DNA of 11,420 nucleotides from Oligoflexus sp. GTDB taxonomy: Bacteria; Bdellovibrionota_B; Oligoflexia; Oligoflexales; Oligoflexaceae. Shown here piece by piece: positions 1 through 7,000 of this stretch (its first letter is position 1; every line of letters begins with the position of its first letter). Location: the NCBI GenBank assembly GCA_030151925.1, contig JASLCY010000421.1, forward strand, positions 1 to 11,420. Reading direction: 5' to 3'. Made by a program: the position numbers and the translations under genes. A model generated the notes under the pieces. It made no database searches, had not been told where the DNA came from, and worked only from the letters and a program-made list of their open reading frames with translations.

Positions 1-394
1 GGAAACGCTCGTTGCCGGTCTTCACGCTGACGATGTTGGCTTTCTTCTCGGCGATAGGCGAGAAATCGATATCGAAACGCTGATCGCCGAACGAGCTGGT
101 GAAGACGCTGCTCCACAGGGTCGGCAGACCGTCGGTGCAGGTCGTGCGATCGAAATCGCCCCAGTAGGCGTCCTTGCCCGCGCCGTCCTGCAGGTAGACT
201 TTCACGCTGGATATGATGTGGGACTTATCCTCTGCGACTTCCGAGGATGGCGCTACGGATGCCGGACGCACCAGGTTCTGGCAACCGAGTATCACCGCTC
301 CGGTAAAGAGGGCGCCTACGGCCATGCGCGTTTTGAGAGGAGATTGTGCTCTAGAAAACGGAAATTTTTTGAACAGCCAAGTCCACTGATTCAT
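1..394 (-). CDS. Putative lipoprotein, 3' end outside window
   Basis: The first gene-like reading frame on the left runs off the window edge, so only about 131 residues are visible. With the ATG at 394 the protein opens with a basic segment (MNQWTWLFKKF, then R and K residues). A hydrophobic run AVGALFTGAVILG follows and ends at Cys38, giving the lipobox VILGC. The following QN has no Asp at +2, which would suggest outer-membrane sorting by the enteric rule. The mature part begins with a Pro/Ser/Ala-rich linker and then a segment with two Cys-Thr-rich and aromatic patches (AYWGDF, TTCTDG) that I do not recognise. The start at 394 lies inside the upstream gene (44-base overlap) behind a GGGTGG. 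An internal ATG at 325 would remove the basic n-region and has no clear ribosome site, so I prefer 394. The overlap implies co-translation with the tail-tube-like protein and possibly a shared function. Function unknown. Confidence 0.72.
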   Translation of the reverse strand, partial: MNQWTWLFKKFPFSRAQSPLKTRMAVGALFTGAVILGCQNLVRPASVAPSSEVAEDKSHIISSVKVYLQDGAGKDAYWGDFDRTTCTDGLPTLWSSVFTSSFGDQRFDIDFSPIAEKKANIVSVKTGNERF

Positions 395-815
395 TAAATC
401 CACCCAAGGACGGGTTAGAGGCTTCGACAGACCAAGAAAGGGGCTGGCATAATTGCAACACTTTACGTGAAACGACGTTGCCTTCTTCGTTTTCCGTGAT
501 CAGGTTGATATCCTTGGGCCCATACTTGCGGGAAGTCTGGTTCTTCGCCCAAAGATAAAGCGAAGGATGCGTGACGAATTCGCGACTCAGATGCACAGCT
601 TCGAAGCTGGAACCTTCGGCGAGCGGATAGCCGTCGCGCGCGAACTTGTCGAGACCTTCGATGTTGTCAAACGGCCCGAAGTCAACTCCATCGATCTCTA
701 CGTAGGTGGTCAGCACGGTCGGCTTCAGTCCTGCCTTGATGCTTTGTGCAAGCAATCCGGTCAGACCGACGATGCCCAATGCGTAGGCAGCTTTTTTCAT
801 GAGCGTGCGGCTCAT
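351..815 (-). CDS. Exported phage tail-tube-like protein (gp19 family)
   Basis: This 154-residue protein has an N-terminal export signal: basic MSRTLMKK, hydrophobic AAYALGIVGLTGLLA, and possible cleavage near SIKA/GL (residue 28). It could instead be an uncleaved anchor. From about residue 37 it follows the layout of the T4 gp19-like tail-tube family, which forms the inner tube of phage tails and of contractile injection systems. A first strand YVEIDG precedes an F-x-x-(I/V)-x-GL-D motif (FDNIEGLD, 49-56). A strand plus helix follows (VHLSREF, then SLYLW), then KDINLITENEEGNVV (101-115), a Trp-containing strand, and a final strand ESVDLAVQKISV. These match remembered Pvc1/gp19-type sequences in order and spacing. 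The start at 815 has AGGGAG five bases upstream; Met6 at 800 has none. There is no sheath, baseplate, tape-measure or ATPase gene beside it. It may form rings or tubes outside the cytoplasm, or be a domesticated fold. The family call is from recall, not a search. Confidence 0.7.
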   Translation of the reverse strand: MSRTLMKKAAYALGIVGLTGLLAQSIKAGLKPTVLTTYVEIDGVDFGPFDNIEGLDKFARDGYPLAEGSSFEAVHLSREFVTHPSLYLWAKNQTSRKYGPKDINLITENEEGNVVSRKVLQLCQPLSWSVEASNPSLGGFNESVDLAVQKISVF

Positions 816-902
816 TGGTCTCCCTAGTCCCGTAACGTAAAAGATGAAAGCTTCAGTTCCAGCTTAGCATAGCCGTCACTATTTGAGTACCATTGTTTGC
901 CA

Positions 903-941
903 GGTCAAGGCCTTCAATGGGGGCCGCGGCGTCCTTTGACC
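903..941. repeat. Inverted repeat GGTCAA/TTGACC upstream of cassette
   Basis: Perfect six-base arms (903-908 and 936-941) flank a GC-rich centre containing the palindrome GCCGCGGC. With one bulged base the pairing extends to eight pairs. The minus-strand TTGACC at 908-903 would also serve as a -35 hexamer for the tail-tube-like gene, but I see no convincing -10 at the right distance. It could be an operator or a transcript hairpin in the leader. Confidence 0.4.
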
Positions 942-971
942 CCGCGAAGTGATTTGAGAGCAGCATACCGC

Positions 972-990
972 GTTCTCGACTGAGGAGAAC
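972..990. repeat. Inverted repeat GTTCTC-N7-GAGAAC
   Basis: Perfect six-base arms are separated by seven bases. The centre-to-centre spacing of 13 bases is in the range used by dimeric DNA-binding regulators. It sits about 160 bases before the tail-tube-like gene and about 100 bases after ridA. No T-tract follows on either strand, so a terminator is unlikely. It is a possible operator for the cassette. Confidence 0.4.
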
Positions 991-1021
991 ATAAGCGAAT
1001 TGATACTCTTTTTGAAAACAT

Positions 1022-1045
1022 TTTTTCTTATTGCCAGAAGAAAAA
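1022..1045. repeat. AT-rich inverted repeat after ridA
   Basis: The arms TTTTTCTT (1022-1029) and AAGAAAAA (1038-1045) are perfect over eight bases with an eight-base loop. The hairpin lies about 40 bases past the ridA stop. It is symmetric in A and T tracts, so it could weakly end transcription on either strand, but the stem has almost no G-C pairs and would be unstable. I read it as a weak terminator or an AT-rich promoter-region element. Confidence 0.3.
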
Positions 1046-1086
1046 GTTCAGGTTGTTCCGAGCAGTAGCTCACAGCCAACACTTCT

Positions 1087-1470
1087 TCAGAGCAGACGAG
1101 CGATAGCATCGATCTCGACCTGCGCACCGCGGGGAAGCTTCGAGACCTCGACCGTCGCGCGAGCCGGATAGGGTTTGCTCAGGTAACTGGCATAAACTTC
1201 ATTCACTTTGGCGAAATTTTCTAAATTCTGCAAATAAATTGTCGTACGAATGATCCCGCCCATTCCGGAGCCGGCCGCCTCGAGAACCGCCTGAAGGTTC
1301 TTCATCACCTGATGAGCCTGCTCTTCGACCGTCGCACCCTTCATCTCGCCGGTCAGCGGATCGAGCGGGATCTGGCCTGAACAGTACACCATTCCATTGT
1401 GGACGATGGCTTGGGAGTAGGGACCGATGGCGGCCGGCGCGTCGGGACTGGCAATCGCTGTATGGCTCAT
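1087..1470 (-). CDS. ridA: RidA family enamine/imine deaminase
   Basis: This 127-residue protein is a normal-length RidA (YjgF/YER057c/UK114) member. The family forms cytoplasmic trimers that hydrolyse reactive 2-aminoacrylate and related imines released by PLP enzymes, sparing those enzymes from damage. Visible family marks are AIGPYSQAI (14-22, with Tyr18), the strand VYCSGQIPLDP (28-38), the helix EEQAHQVMKNLQAVLEAAG, and the C-terminal PARATVEV...VEIDAIA. In that last stretch Arg104 is the substrate carboxylate-binding arginine and Glu119 the conserved acid. The start at 1470 overlaps the TPR gene stop as ATGA and has GAGGT just upstream. A longer in-frame extension to 1659 only reads through the TPR gene and is not part of RidA. 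It is the last gene of the aspS-TPR-ridA unit and presumably coupled in translation to the TPR gene. Confidence 0.93.
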   Translation of the reverse strand: MSHTAIASPDAPAAIGPYSQAIVHNGMVYCSGQIPLDPLTGEMKGATVEEQAHQVMKNLQAVLEAAGSGMGGIIRTTIYLQNLENFAKVNEVYASYLSKPYPARATVEVSKLPRGAQVEIDAIARLL

Positions 1471-2411
1471 ACGTTGACCTCGGAATCGTAGATGCGTTGC
1501 AGATCTTCGATGATTTTTGCGGGAATGTGCGGCGAACGCGCGGCTTTTTTGATGAGCTGGTCGGCCTGCTCGGTCTGGTTCATCGCGAGGAAGGCCTGCG
1601 CTCCATGCGAATAGAGCTTCCAGTGCAGCGTCTTCTTTTCCATGTTCTCGAGACGCCACAGGATCTGCGGGATCTTCTCGAACTGCTGCGCGAGGCCGAG
1701 GGCCGCGGTATATTCGATGAGGAACTCGTCATCGCGAGCGCCGGCATTGAAGGCGTCGCCCAGCAGCTGGGCCTTGAGCAGCCTGTCGGTCGGGTCGATG
1801 AGTTCGGCCGCGAGCGACAGGCCGGCGTAGCTGTTGATCGCTTCCGCTTTGACGCGAACGCGTTCACCTGCCGTCGCTCTGTCCTCATACATGTAGATCG
1901 AGGCGACGATTTCCCAGATGCGCGGATTGGTATGGTCGATCGCCAAAGCCCGGTCCGCCCATTTGAGCGCTTCCTGATCCTGCTCCATCGCAAAATAGAT
2001 GGAGGTGAGGTTCACGTAGGGGGCGAGCTCGTTCGGCTCGAGGCCTTGAGCCTGGCGAAGAAGAGTCGCCGCCTCGTCGAGCTCGGATTCGAGCATGAGC
2101 GAAGAGCCGAGGGCGAGACAGGCACGGAAATCGCCATCGATAGGGAATTCGGAATATTTTTCAGCCAGTTGCACAACAGCGCCCGATTGGCCCATGCTGG
2201 TCCATTCTTCGAGGAGATCGACGAACTGAGCCTGGGAATCGGGTTTGTGGTCCTGGAAGAAATCGACGAGAAAGCCTCCGAAGGCCGCGACTCGCTCGGG
2301 AGTAGCCGCCGGCATGCTGTCACCTCGATAAATCTCATCGGAGATTCCGAGATAAGCCCGCGTCCATGGACCCATCGGAAAGTCGTACCAATCAGAAAGC
2401 TTAAATAACAT
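1467..2411 (-). CDS. TPR-repeat protein of unknown function
   Basis: This 314-residue soluble protein has no signal peptide or membrane segment. Residues 1-90 are not repeat-like and include an aromatic opening (WYDFPMGPW). From about 95 to 160 there are at least two tetratricopeptide units: one ends AQGLEP (residues 121-126) and the next is NLTSIYFAMEQDQEALKWAD with the usual A and Y/F packing positions. Further helical pairs to the C-terminus look like degenerate repeats. TPR folds bind peptides or proteins, so it is probably an adaptor, but nothing shows its partner. ATG 2411 is three bases after the aspS stop, with GGAG upstream inside the end of aspS. The stop overlaps the ridA start by four bases. 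Placement between a tRNA synthetase and a deaminase is consistent with a housekeeping operon. I do not recognise a named family. Confidence 0.8.
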   Translation of the reverse strand: MLFKLSDWYDFPMGPWTRAYLGISDEIYRGDSMPAATPERVAAFGGFLVDFFQDHKPDSQAQFVDLLEEWTSMGQSGAVVQLAEKYSEFPIDGDFRACLALGSSLMLESELDEAATLLRQAQGLEPNELAPYVNLTSIYFAMEQDQEALKWADRALAIDHTNPRIWEIVASIYMYEDRATAGERVRVKAEAINSYAGLSLAAELIDPTDRLLKAQLLGDAFNAGARDDEFLIEYTAALGLAQQFEKIPQILWRLENMEKKTLHWKLYSHGAQAFLAMNQTEQADQLIKKAARSPHIPAKIIEDLQRIYDSEVNV

Positions 2412-2414
2412 CGT

Positions 2415-4220
2415 TTACTCCAGAGTCAACTTTTGCACACGGATGTGCAGATTGCGTAATTCGTTAGGGCCGACTTCGCTCGGGGCCTCGGTCATGAGGT
2501 CCGTCGCTTTGTTGGTTTTCGGGAAGGCGATCACATCGCGAATCGACTCGGAGCCGGTGAGGAGCATCACGAGACGATCGAGACCGAAGGCCATACCACC
2601 ATGGGGCGGAGCACCGAATTTCAGAGCGTCGAGCAGGAAGCCGAACTTCGATTGAGCGTCTTCCTGCGTGAGGCCGAGCAGCTTGAAGATGCGCGCCTGC
2701 AGATCCTGGTTGTGGATACGGATCGAACCGCCCGCGACTTCGTTGCCGTTGAGGACGAGATCGTAGGCCTTCGCCTTGACCTTCTCGGGTGCGGTCTCGA
2801 GGAGGTGCAGGTCCTCGTCGCGCGGCGAGGTGAAAGGGTGGTGGCAAGCGATGAGGCGGCCCGTATCGGGATCGCGTTCGAACGATGGGAAGTCGACGAC
2901 CCACAGGAAGTTGAATTGTTTCGGGTCGTAGAGCTTGAACTTCTTGCCGAGCTCGAGGCGGACCGCGGAAAGCGACGCCTTGGTCGATTTGTAGTCGCCG
3001 GCGCCGAAGAGGATCACGTCGCCCACCGAGCCGCCGACCTTCTGGTTGATGGCGTCGATGATCTCGTTCGAGAGGAATTTCGCGACGGGCGATTGCCAGC
3101 TTTCCTGGCCCTTGCCGTCCTTGATCTTCGCCCAGGCCAGGCCGCCCGAACCGTGCTGCTTGGCGAGCTCGGTGAGCTCGTCGAGCTCCTTGCGGGTCAA
3201 AGCCTCGCCCTGGCCCTTCACGCAGAGGGCGTTGACGATGCCGCCGGTGCTCACCGCGTTCACGAACACCTTGAATTCCGACTTCGCGACGATGTCGGTG
3301 AGGTTCGTGATCTTAAGCTCGAAACGGGTATCCGGCTTGTCGTTGCCGTACTCTTCCATCGACTGGTCGTAGCTCATGCGCGGCAGGGGAAGCTTGACCT
3401 TGACGCCCGAGACTTTCTCCCAGGCGCGCGCGATCACCTTTTCCATCGTGCCCATGACCTGCTCGCGGTCGACGAACGACATCTCGAGGTCGATCTGCGA
3501 GAACTCGGGCTGGCGGTCCGCGCGGAGATCTTCGTCGCGGAAGCATTTCACGACCTGGAAATAACGGTCGAAGCCGGCGACCATCAAGACCTGCTTGAAG
3601 AGCTGCGGGCTCTGCGGGAGCGCATAGAACTTGCCCGCGTGGATGCGCGAGGGCACGAGGAATTCGCGGGCGCCTTCCGGAGTCGACTTATAGAGGAACG
3701 GCGTTTCGATATCGAGGAAGTTCTCGTCTTCGAGCGCGCGGCGCATCTCTTTCACGAATTGGATGCGCGTGAGGATATTCTGCTTGAGCGTCGGGCGACG
3801 GAGATCGAGGTAGCGATACTTGAGGCGGAGCGTCTCGCTCGCTTCGGTCAGGTCCTGGATCTGGAACGGCAGGGGCTCGCTCGGATTCAAGAGCTTCGCT
3901 TCGTCCGCGACGACTTCGATCGCGCCGGTGGTGACTTTGGCGTTGATCATGCCTTCGGGGCGTTTGCGCACGGCGCCGCGGACAGCGAGGACGTATTCGT
4001 TGCGGAGCTTCTCGCCGACTTCGATCACGCCCGCGGTGTGAGCCGGATCCAAGACCACTTGAGTGATGCCGTAACGATCGCGAAGGTCGATGAAGATAAG
4101 ATTGCCGTGATCACGACGCGACTGAACCCAACCCATGAGGGTTACTTTCTTGCCGTCGTCTGCCGCGGTGAGTTCGTTGAGGTTATGCGAACGCTGCCAG
4201 CCATCCAGTTGTGTGCTCAT
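2415..4220 (-). CDS. aspS: Aspartyl-tRNA synthetase, probably non-discriminating
   Basis: This 601-residue protein is a full-length bacterial class IIb aspartyl-tRNA synthetase, which charges tRNA with aspartate. Residues 1-110 form the OB-fold anticodon-binding domain ([24 protein letters not shown]). The catalytic core follows: QSPQLFKQ near 203-210, motif 2 [18 protein letters not shown] (227-244), and motif 3 [23 protein letters not shown] (546-568). About residues 305-440 hold the bacterial GAD insertion domain. His38 (RRDHGN) and Gly90 (RPEGMIN) fall where non-discriminating enzymes such as that of Pseudomonas aeruginosa have His and Gly, and where E. coli has Leu and Lys. This suggests the enzyme also charges tRNA-Asn with Asp, to be amidated by GatCAB. 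It is first in the aspS-TPR-ridA unit. The ATG at 4220 has only a weak ribosome site (GAGTAG). Confidence 0.96.
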   Translation of the reverse strand: MSTQLDGWQRSHNLNELTAADDGKKVTLMGWVQSRRDHGNLIFIDLRDRYGITQVVLDPAHTAGVIEVGEKLRNEYVLAVRGAVRKRPEGMINAKVTTGAIEVVADEAKLLNPSEPLPFQIQDLTEASETLRLKYRYLDLRRPTLKQNILTRIQFVKEMRRALEDENFLDIETPFLYKSTPEGAREFLVPSRIHAGKFYALPQSPQLFKQVLMVAGFDRYFQVVKCFRDEDLRADRQPEFSQIDLEMSFVDREQVMGTMEKVIARAWEKVSGVKVKLPLPRMSYDQSMEEYGNDKPDTRFELKITNLTDIVAKSEFKVFVNAVSTGGIVNALCVKGQGEALTRKELDELTELAKQHGSGGLAWAKIKDGKGQESWQSPVAKFLSNEIIDAINQKVGGSVGDVILFGAGDYKSTKASLSAVRLELGKKFKLYDPKQFNFLWVVDFPSFERDPDTGRLIACHHPFTSPRDEDLHLLETAPEKVKAKAYDLVLNGNEVAGGSIRIHNQDLQARIFKLLGLTQEDAQSKFGFLLDALKFGAPPHGGMAFGLDRLVMLLTGSESIRDVIAFPKTNKATDLMTEAPSEVGPNELRNLHIRVQKLTLE

Positions 4221-4320
4221 AAACGACTACTCATGTGTGGTAGGGGAACTCCAAATGCAATTTTGCGAAGCTAATTTAGCATTGTGCGCTGGAGACAACC
4301 AGGCAAAAGCAGTGAGCGAA

Positions 4321-4343
4321 GCCGTCTCCCGAGGGGAGATGGC
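4321..4343. terminator. Hairpin after pstB, possible weak terminator
   Basis: On the minus strand GCC-A-TCTCCC pairs with GGGAGA-C-GGC around a three-base CTC loop, giving nine pairs and one A/C mismatch. It lies about 50 bases past the pstB stop. The following bases are only moderately T-rich (TTCGCTC, then TTTT further on), so it may attenuate, end transcription weakly or protect the 3' end of the pst transcript. It separates the pst operon from aspS. Confidence 0.45.
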
Positions 4344-4362
4344 GTCGTTCTGCGTCTGTTGT

Positions 4363-4394
4363 CCCGGTATCCGAGTTTCCTCGGACGGGTTTTT
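4363..4394 (+). terminator. Plus-strand intrinsic terminator facing pstB
   Basis: Read on the plus strand, CCCG (4363-4366), a three-base bulge, and TCCGAG (4370-4375) pair across a TTTC loop with CTCGGA (4380-4385) and CGGG (4386-4389). TTTTT follows at once (4390-4394). This is a well-formed rho-independent terminator for transcription running rightward, into the 3' end of pstB. Read on the minus strand the same stem has a GAAA (GNRA) loop but no T-tract, so it would cap the pst mRNA rather than end it. The T-tract overlaps the pstB stop codon. Confidence 0.6.
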
Positions 4395-5169
4395 AGCCGA
4401 AGCGGCCAACTATGTAGTCGCGGGTAAGTTTTTCTTCGGGTTGGGAGAAGATGCGGTCCGTGGGGCCAAATTCGATCAAGTCACCGTTATACATAAAGGC
4501 CGTATACTCCGACACACGGGCGGCCTGCTGCATGTTATGCGTCACAATAACGATGGTGTACTCCTTCTTGAGGTCGTGGATCAGGTCCTCGATCGCCAGG
4601 GTCGAGGCGGGGTCGAGGGCCGAGCAGGGCTCGTCCATCAGAATGACCTCGGGATCCATAGCGACCGCGCGGGCGATGCACAGGCGCTGCTGCTGACCGC
4701 CCGAGAGGGCGAGGCCGCTGTCGCCGAGCTTGTCTTTGACCTCGTCCCAGAGCGCGGCGCGGCGCAGGGACTTCTCCACGAGCTCGTCGAAATCACCCTG
4801 ATAGCCGTTGATCTTCGGGCCCCACGTGATGTTCTTGGCGATCGAGCTCGCGAAGGGGTTCGGCTTCTGGAACACCATACCGATGCGGCGACGGAAGTCC
4901 GTGACGTCGATCTTCGAGCGATAGATGTCGGAGCCTTCGAAGAAGATCTCGCCTTCGTAGCTGAAGGAGTCGATGAAATCGTTCATGCGGTTGAAGCTGC
5001 GGAGGATCGTGCTCTTCCCGCAGCCCGAAGGGCCGATGAGCGCGGTCACGGTCTGCTTGGGAATCTTCATGTTGAGATTCTTCACGACCTTCTTCGAACC
5101 GTAATAAATATTGAGGTTGCGGGCCTCGAGGATAGGACTGGTAAACTTTTGGCTAGTAGGAGGCATCAT
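4393..5169 (-). CDS. pstB: Phosphate ABC transporter ATPase PstB
   Basis: This 258-residue protein is the cytoplasmic ATPase that powers PstSCAB phosphate import and takes part in signalling to PhoR. All nucleotide-binding motifs are intact: Walker [10 protein letters not shown] (46-54), Q-loop Gln101 in VFQKPNPF, signature LSGGQQQR (155-162), Walker B VILMDEP with Glu180, and switch His211. MVFQKPNPF and RFNRMND-type segments (here SFNRMND, 58-64) are characteristic of PstB among ABC ATPases. The ATG at 5169 overlaps the pstA stop as ATGA; a second ATG follows directly, so the true start may be one codon later. It is the last gene of the pst operon. phoU, which often comes next, is not here. 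Confidence 0.97.
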   Translation of the reverse strand: MMPPTSQKFTSPILEARNLNIYYGSKKVVKNLNMKIPKQTVTALIGPSGCGKSTILRSFNRMNDFIDSFSYEGEIFFEGSDIYRSKIDVTDFRRRIGMVFQKPNPFASSIAKNITWGPKINGYQGDFDELVEKSLRRAALWDEVKDKLGDSGLALSGGQQQRLCIARAVAMDPEVILMDEPCSALDPASTLAIEDLIHDLKKEYTIVIVTHNMQQAARVSEYTAFMYNGDLIEFGPTDRIFSQPEEKLTRDYIVGRFG

Positions 5170-6080
5170 CTTCTTTTACCCCAACGCATACGGATGAAAA
5201 TCGCCAGCGAGTTGCAGATCAGCAGGAAGCCCAGGAGCACGATGATACCGGTCGAGGCCAGGTGATGAAAGGCATCCTGCGGGCGCGAGGCCCAGTTGTA
5301 GATCTGGATCGGCATCGCCGTAAAACCGTCGAGCGGCGAAGCCGGGACGTAAGCCACGTAAGTGAGCGCGCCCAGCAAAATAAGGGGCGCGGCCTCGCCG
5401 AGCGCGCGAGCCATCGAGAGGATCACGCCGGTGGCGATGCCGGGAACGGCGGCGGGCAGGACGTGGTCGCGCACGGTCTGCCAGCGGGTGGCGCCGAGAG
5501 CGTAGGAGCCCATCCGCATCGAATCGGGCACGCTTTTCAAGGCCTCGCGCGAGGCGATGATGATCACCGGGATGATCATGAGGCTGAGAGTCAAGCCGCC
5601 GGCCAGGACCGAGCGGCCCATACCGAAGAAACGCACGAATACGCCGAGGCCGAGGATGCCGTAGATGATCGAAGGTACGCCGGCGAGAGTCGAGATCGCG
5701 ACTTCGATCCAGGACGTTATTCGGTTCTTCGGCGCCAATTCCTGGAGATAGACGGCCGCGCCCACGCCGAGCAGCACCGAGCTGACGAGCGCGATCGCGC
5801 CGAGCCACACGGTGCCGGCGATAGCCGATTTAAAGCCGGACTGGTCCGCATGCCGCGAGGGGAAATTCGTGAAGAAATCGAGATCGAGGCGACCGGAGCC
5901 GTCTATCCCTATCGAGACGAGGAGATAGACGAGGAAGAGGAGCGCGACGAGCGTGGCGCCGAGCATCACGGCGACGAATACGCGCTCCTTGAGCCGACGC
6001 GCCGCTCGATTGTCCTTGAAGAGCGGCTTCGTACGCAAGGCGGCGGCAGGCAGCCCTGCCAGGCTCTCGGTCGGGTTCAT
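5166..6080 (-). CDS. pstA: Phosphate ABC transporter permease PstA
   Basis: This 304-residue inner-membrane protein forms half of the phosphate channel. After a basic cytoplasmic lead (RAARRLKER) come about six membrane spans: near 34-57, 86-112, 126-150, 156-177, 207-238 and 275-297. The EAA loop that docks on PstB is at about 188-214 ([12 protein letters not shown]...[11 protein letters not shown]), and SREALKSVP before it is typical of this family. Its start overlaps the pstC stop by four bases with AGGAAA upstream, and its own stop overlaps pstB. Stoichiometric translation with PstC and PstB is therefore expected. Confidence 0.96.
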   Translation of the reverse strand: MNPTESLAGLPAAALRTKPLFKDNRAARRLKERVFVAVMLGATLVALLFLVYLLVSIGIDGSGRLDLDFFTNFPSRHADQSGFKSAIAGTVWLGAIALVSSVLLGVGAAVYLQELAPKNRITSWIEVAISTLAGVPSIIYGILGLGVFVRFFGMGRSVLAGGLTLSLMIIPVIIIASREALKSVPDSMRMGSYALGATRWQTVRDHVLPAAVPGIATGVILSMARALGEAAPLILLGALTYVAYVPASPLDGFTAMPIQIYNWASRPQDAFHHLASTGIIVLLGFLLICNSLAIFIRMRWGKRR

Positions 6081-6991
6081 TCGTATTTCCTCGCGTAGCG
6101 TTTGACGATGTATTGCGAGCAGAGGTTCAGCGCCAGCGTGATGAAGAAGAGGACGAGGCCGACGGCGAAGATCGATTGGTACTCGACGCTGCCGTGCGCG
6201 ACGTCGCCCAACGCGACCTGGGCGATATAAGCGGTCATCGCCTGGATGCCGACCAGCGGATTCGCCGTGAGCTGCGCGGTGCCGCCCGCGGCCAGGGTCA
6301 CGACCATCGTCTCGCCGATGGCCCGCGAGAAGGCGAGTATGAACGCCGCGAGGATGCCGCTCAAGGCGGCGGGAACCACGATGTGCAGCGTGACTTCCGA
6401 TTTGCGGGTGCCGAGCGCATAGGCGCCGTCGCGCACCTGCTTGGGAATCGCCCGGAGCGAATCGTCGCAGATCGAGGCGATGGTCGGCAGGACCATGATG
6501 GCGATCACGATCGCGGCGCTGAGCGAGTTATAGACCTCGGCGCTGGGGAACACGGATTGGATCAGAGGGCTGACCTGGGTGACCGCGAAGTAACCGTAGA
6601 CCACGGAGGGAATGCCGGCGAGGATCTCGAGCAGGGGTTTCAGGATCTTCTGCCACCAGCCGGTCGCGTACTCGGAGGTGTAGATCGCGATGCATATCCC
6701 GAGCGGCAAGGCGATGACTATCGAGAGAATGGCGATCAGGAACGTGCCGTTGACCAGCGGCCAGATCCCGTAGGAGCGCGGTTCGAAGAGCGGGGCCCAT
6801 TCGGTCGCGAAGAAGAAGTCGCGGAGAGGAACCTGGGAGAAGAAGTGGTAAGACTCCACTCCCAGGATGTAGATGATGCTGACCGTGGTGAAGATGGAGA
6901 CGAATGCCGCGAAAGCGAGGCCCTTGAGGACCATGCGTTCACGCCACTGCTGCCAGGGACTGGCTTTGGCCCAGAGTTGGCTCTTCCCCAC
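6077..6991 (-). CDS. pstC: Phosphate ABC transporter permease PstC
   Basis: This 304-residue inner-membrane protein pairs with PstA to form the phosphate channel. Spans lie near 24-44, 80-105, 120-140, 157-175, 208-232 and 274-296. The long first periplasmic loop (45-79) contains W-x-P-F/L and FGIWP-like marks (EWAPLFEPRSYGIWPL), which separate PstC from PstA. The EAA loop is DGAYALGTRKSEV...VPAALSGI (188-213), followed by RAIGETM. The start codon is GTG at 6991, nine bases after the pstS stop, with GAGG five bases upstream. The stop overlaps the pstA ATG. Confidence 0.96.
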   Translation of the reverse strand: MGKSQLWAKASPWQQWRERMVLKGLAFAAFVSIFTTVSIIYILGVESYHFFSQVPLRDFFFATEWAPLFEPRSYGIWPLVNGTFLIAILSIVIALPLGICIAIYTSEYATGWWQKILKPLLEILAGIPSVVYGYFAVTQVSPLIQSVFPSAEVYNSLSAAIVIAIMVLPTIASICDDSLRAIPKQVRDGAYALGTRKSEVTLHIVVPAALSGILAAFILAFSRAIGETMVVTLAAGGTAQLTANPLVGIQAMTAYIAQVALGDVAHGSVEYQSIFAVGLVLFFITLALNLCSQYIVKRYARKYE

Positions 6992-7000
6992 GGTGACCTC

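Noticed and set aside
879..1127. 82-codon minus-strand frame between ridA and the tail-tube-like gene
   Set aside because: It overlaps the end of ridA in another frame, lacks a ribosome site and covers the inverted repeats; no family resemblance.
1471..1659. N-terminal extension of RidA by 63 residues
   Set aside because: It reads through the TPR gene in another frame; the ATG at 1470 has a ribosome site and gives the normal family length.
2601..4274. 557-codon open frame on the plus strand opposite aspS
   Set aside because: It is antisense to an unmistakable aspS. Its translation is rich in Arg, Glu, Asp, Leu and Val with no recognisable domain, as expected from a GC-rich shadow frame.
4270..4280. 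Palindrome GCTAATTTAGC with a TGCTAAATT extended -10 look, upstream of aspS
   Set aside because: No acceptable -35 at 16-18 bases, so it was not annotated as a promoter, although aspS probably has one in this gap.
4227..4409. 60-codon minus-strand frame between pstB and aspS
   Set aside because: It starts inside pstB, runs through two hairpins, has no ribosome site and resembles nothing.
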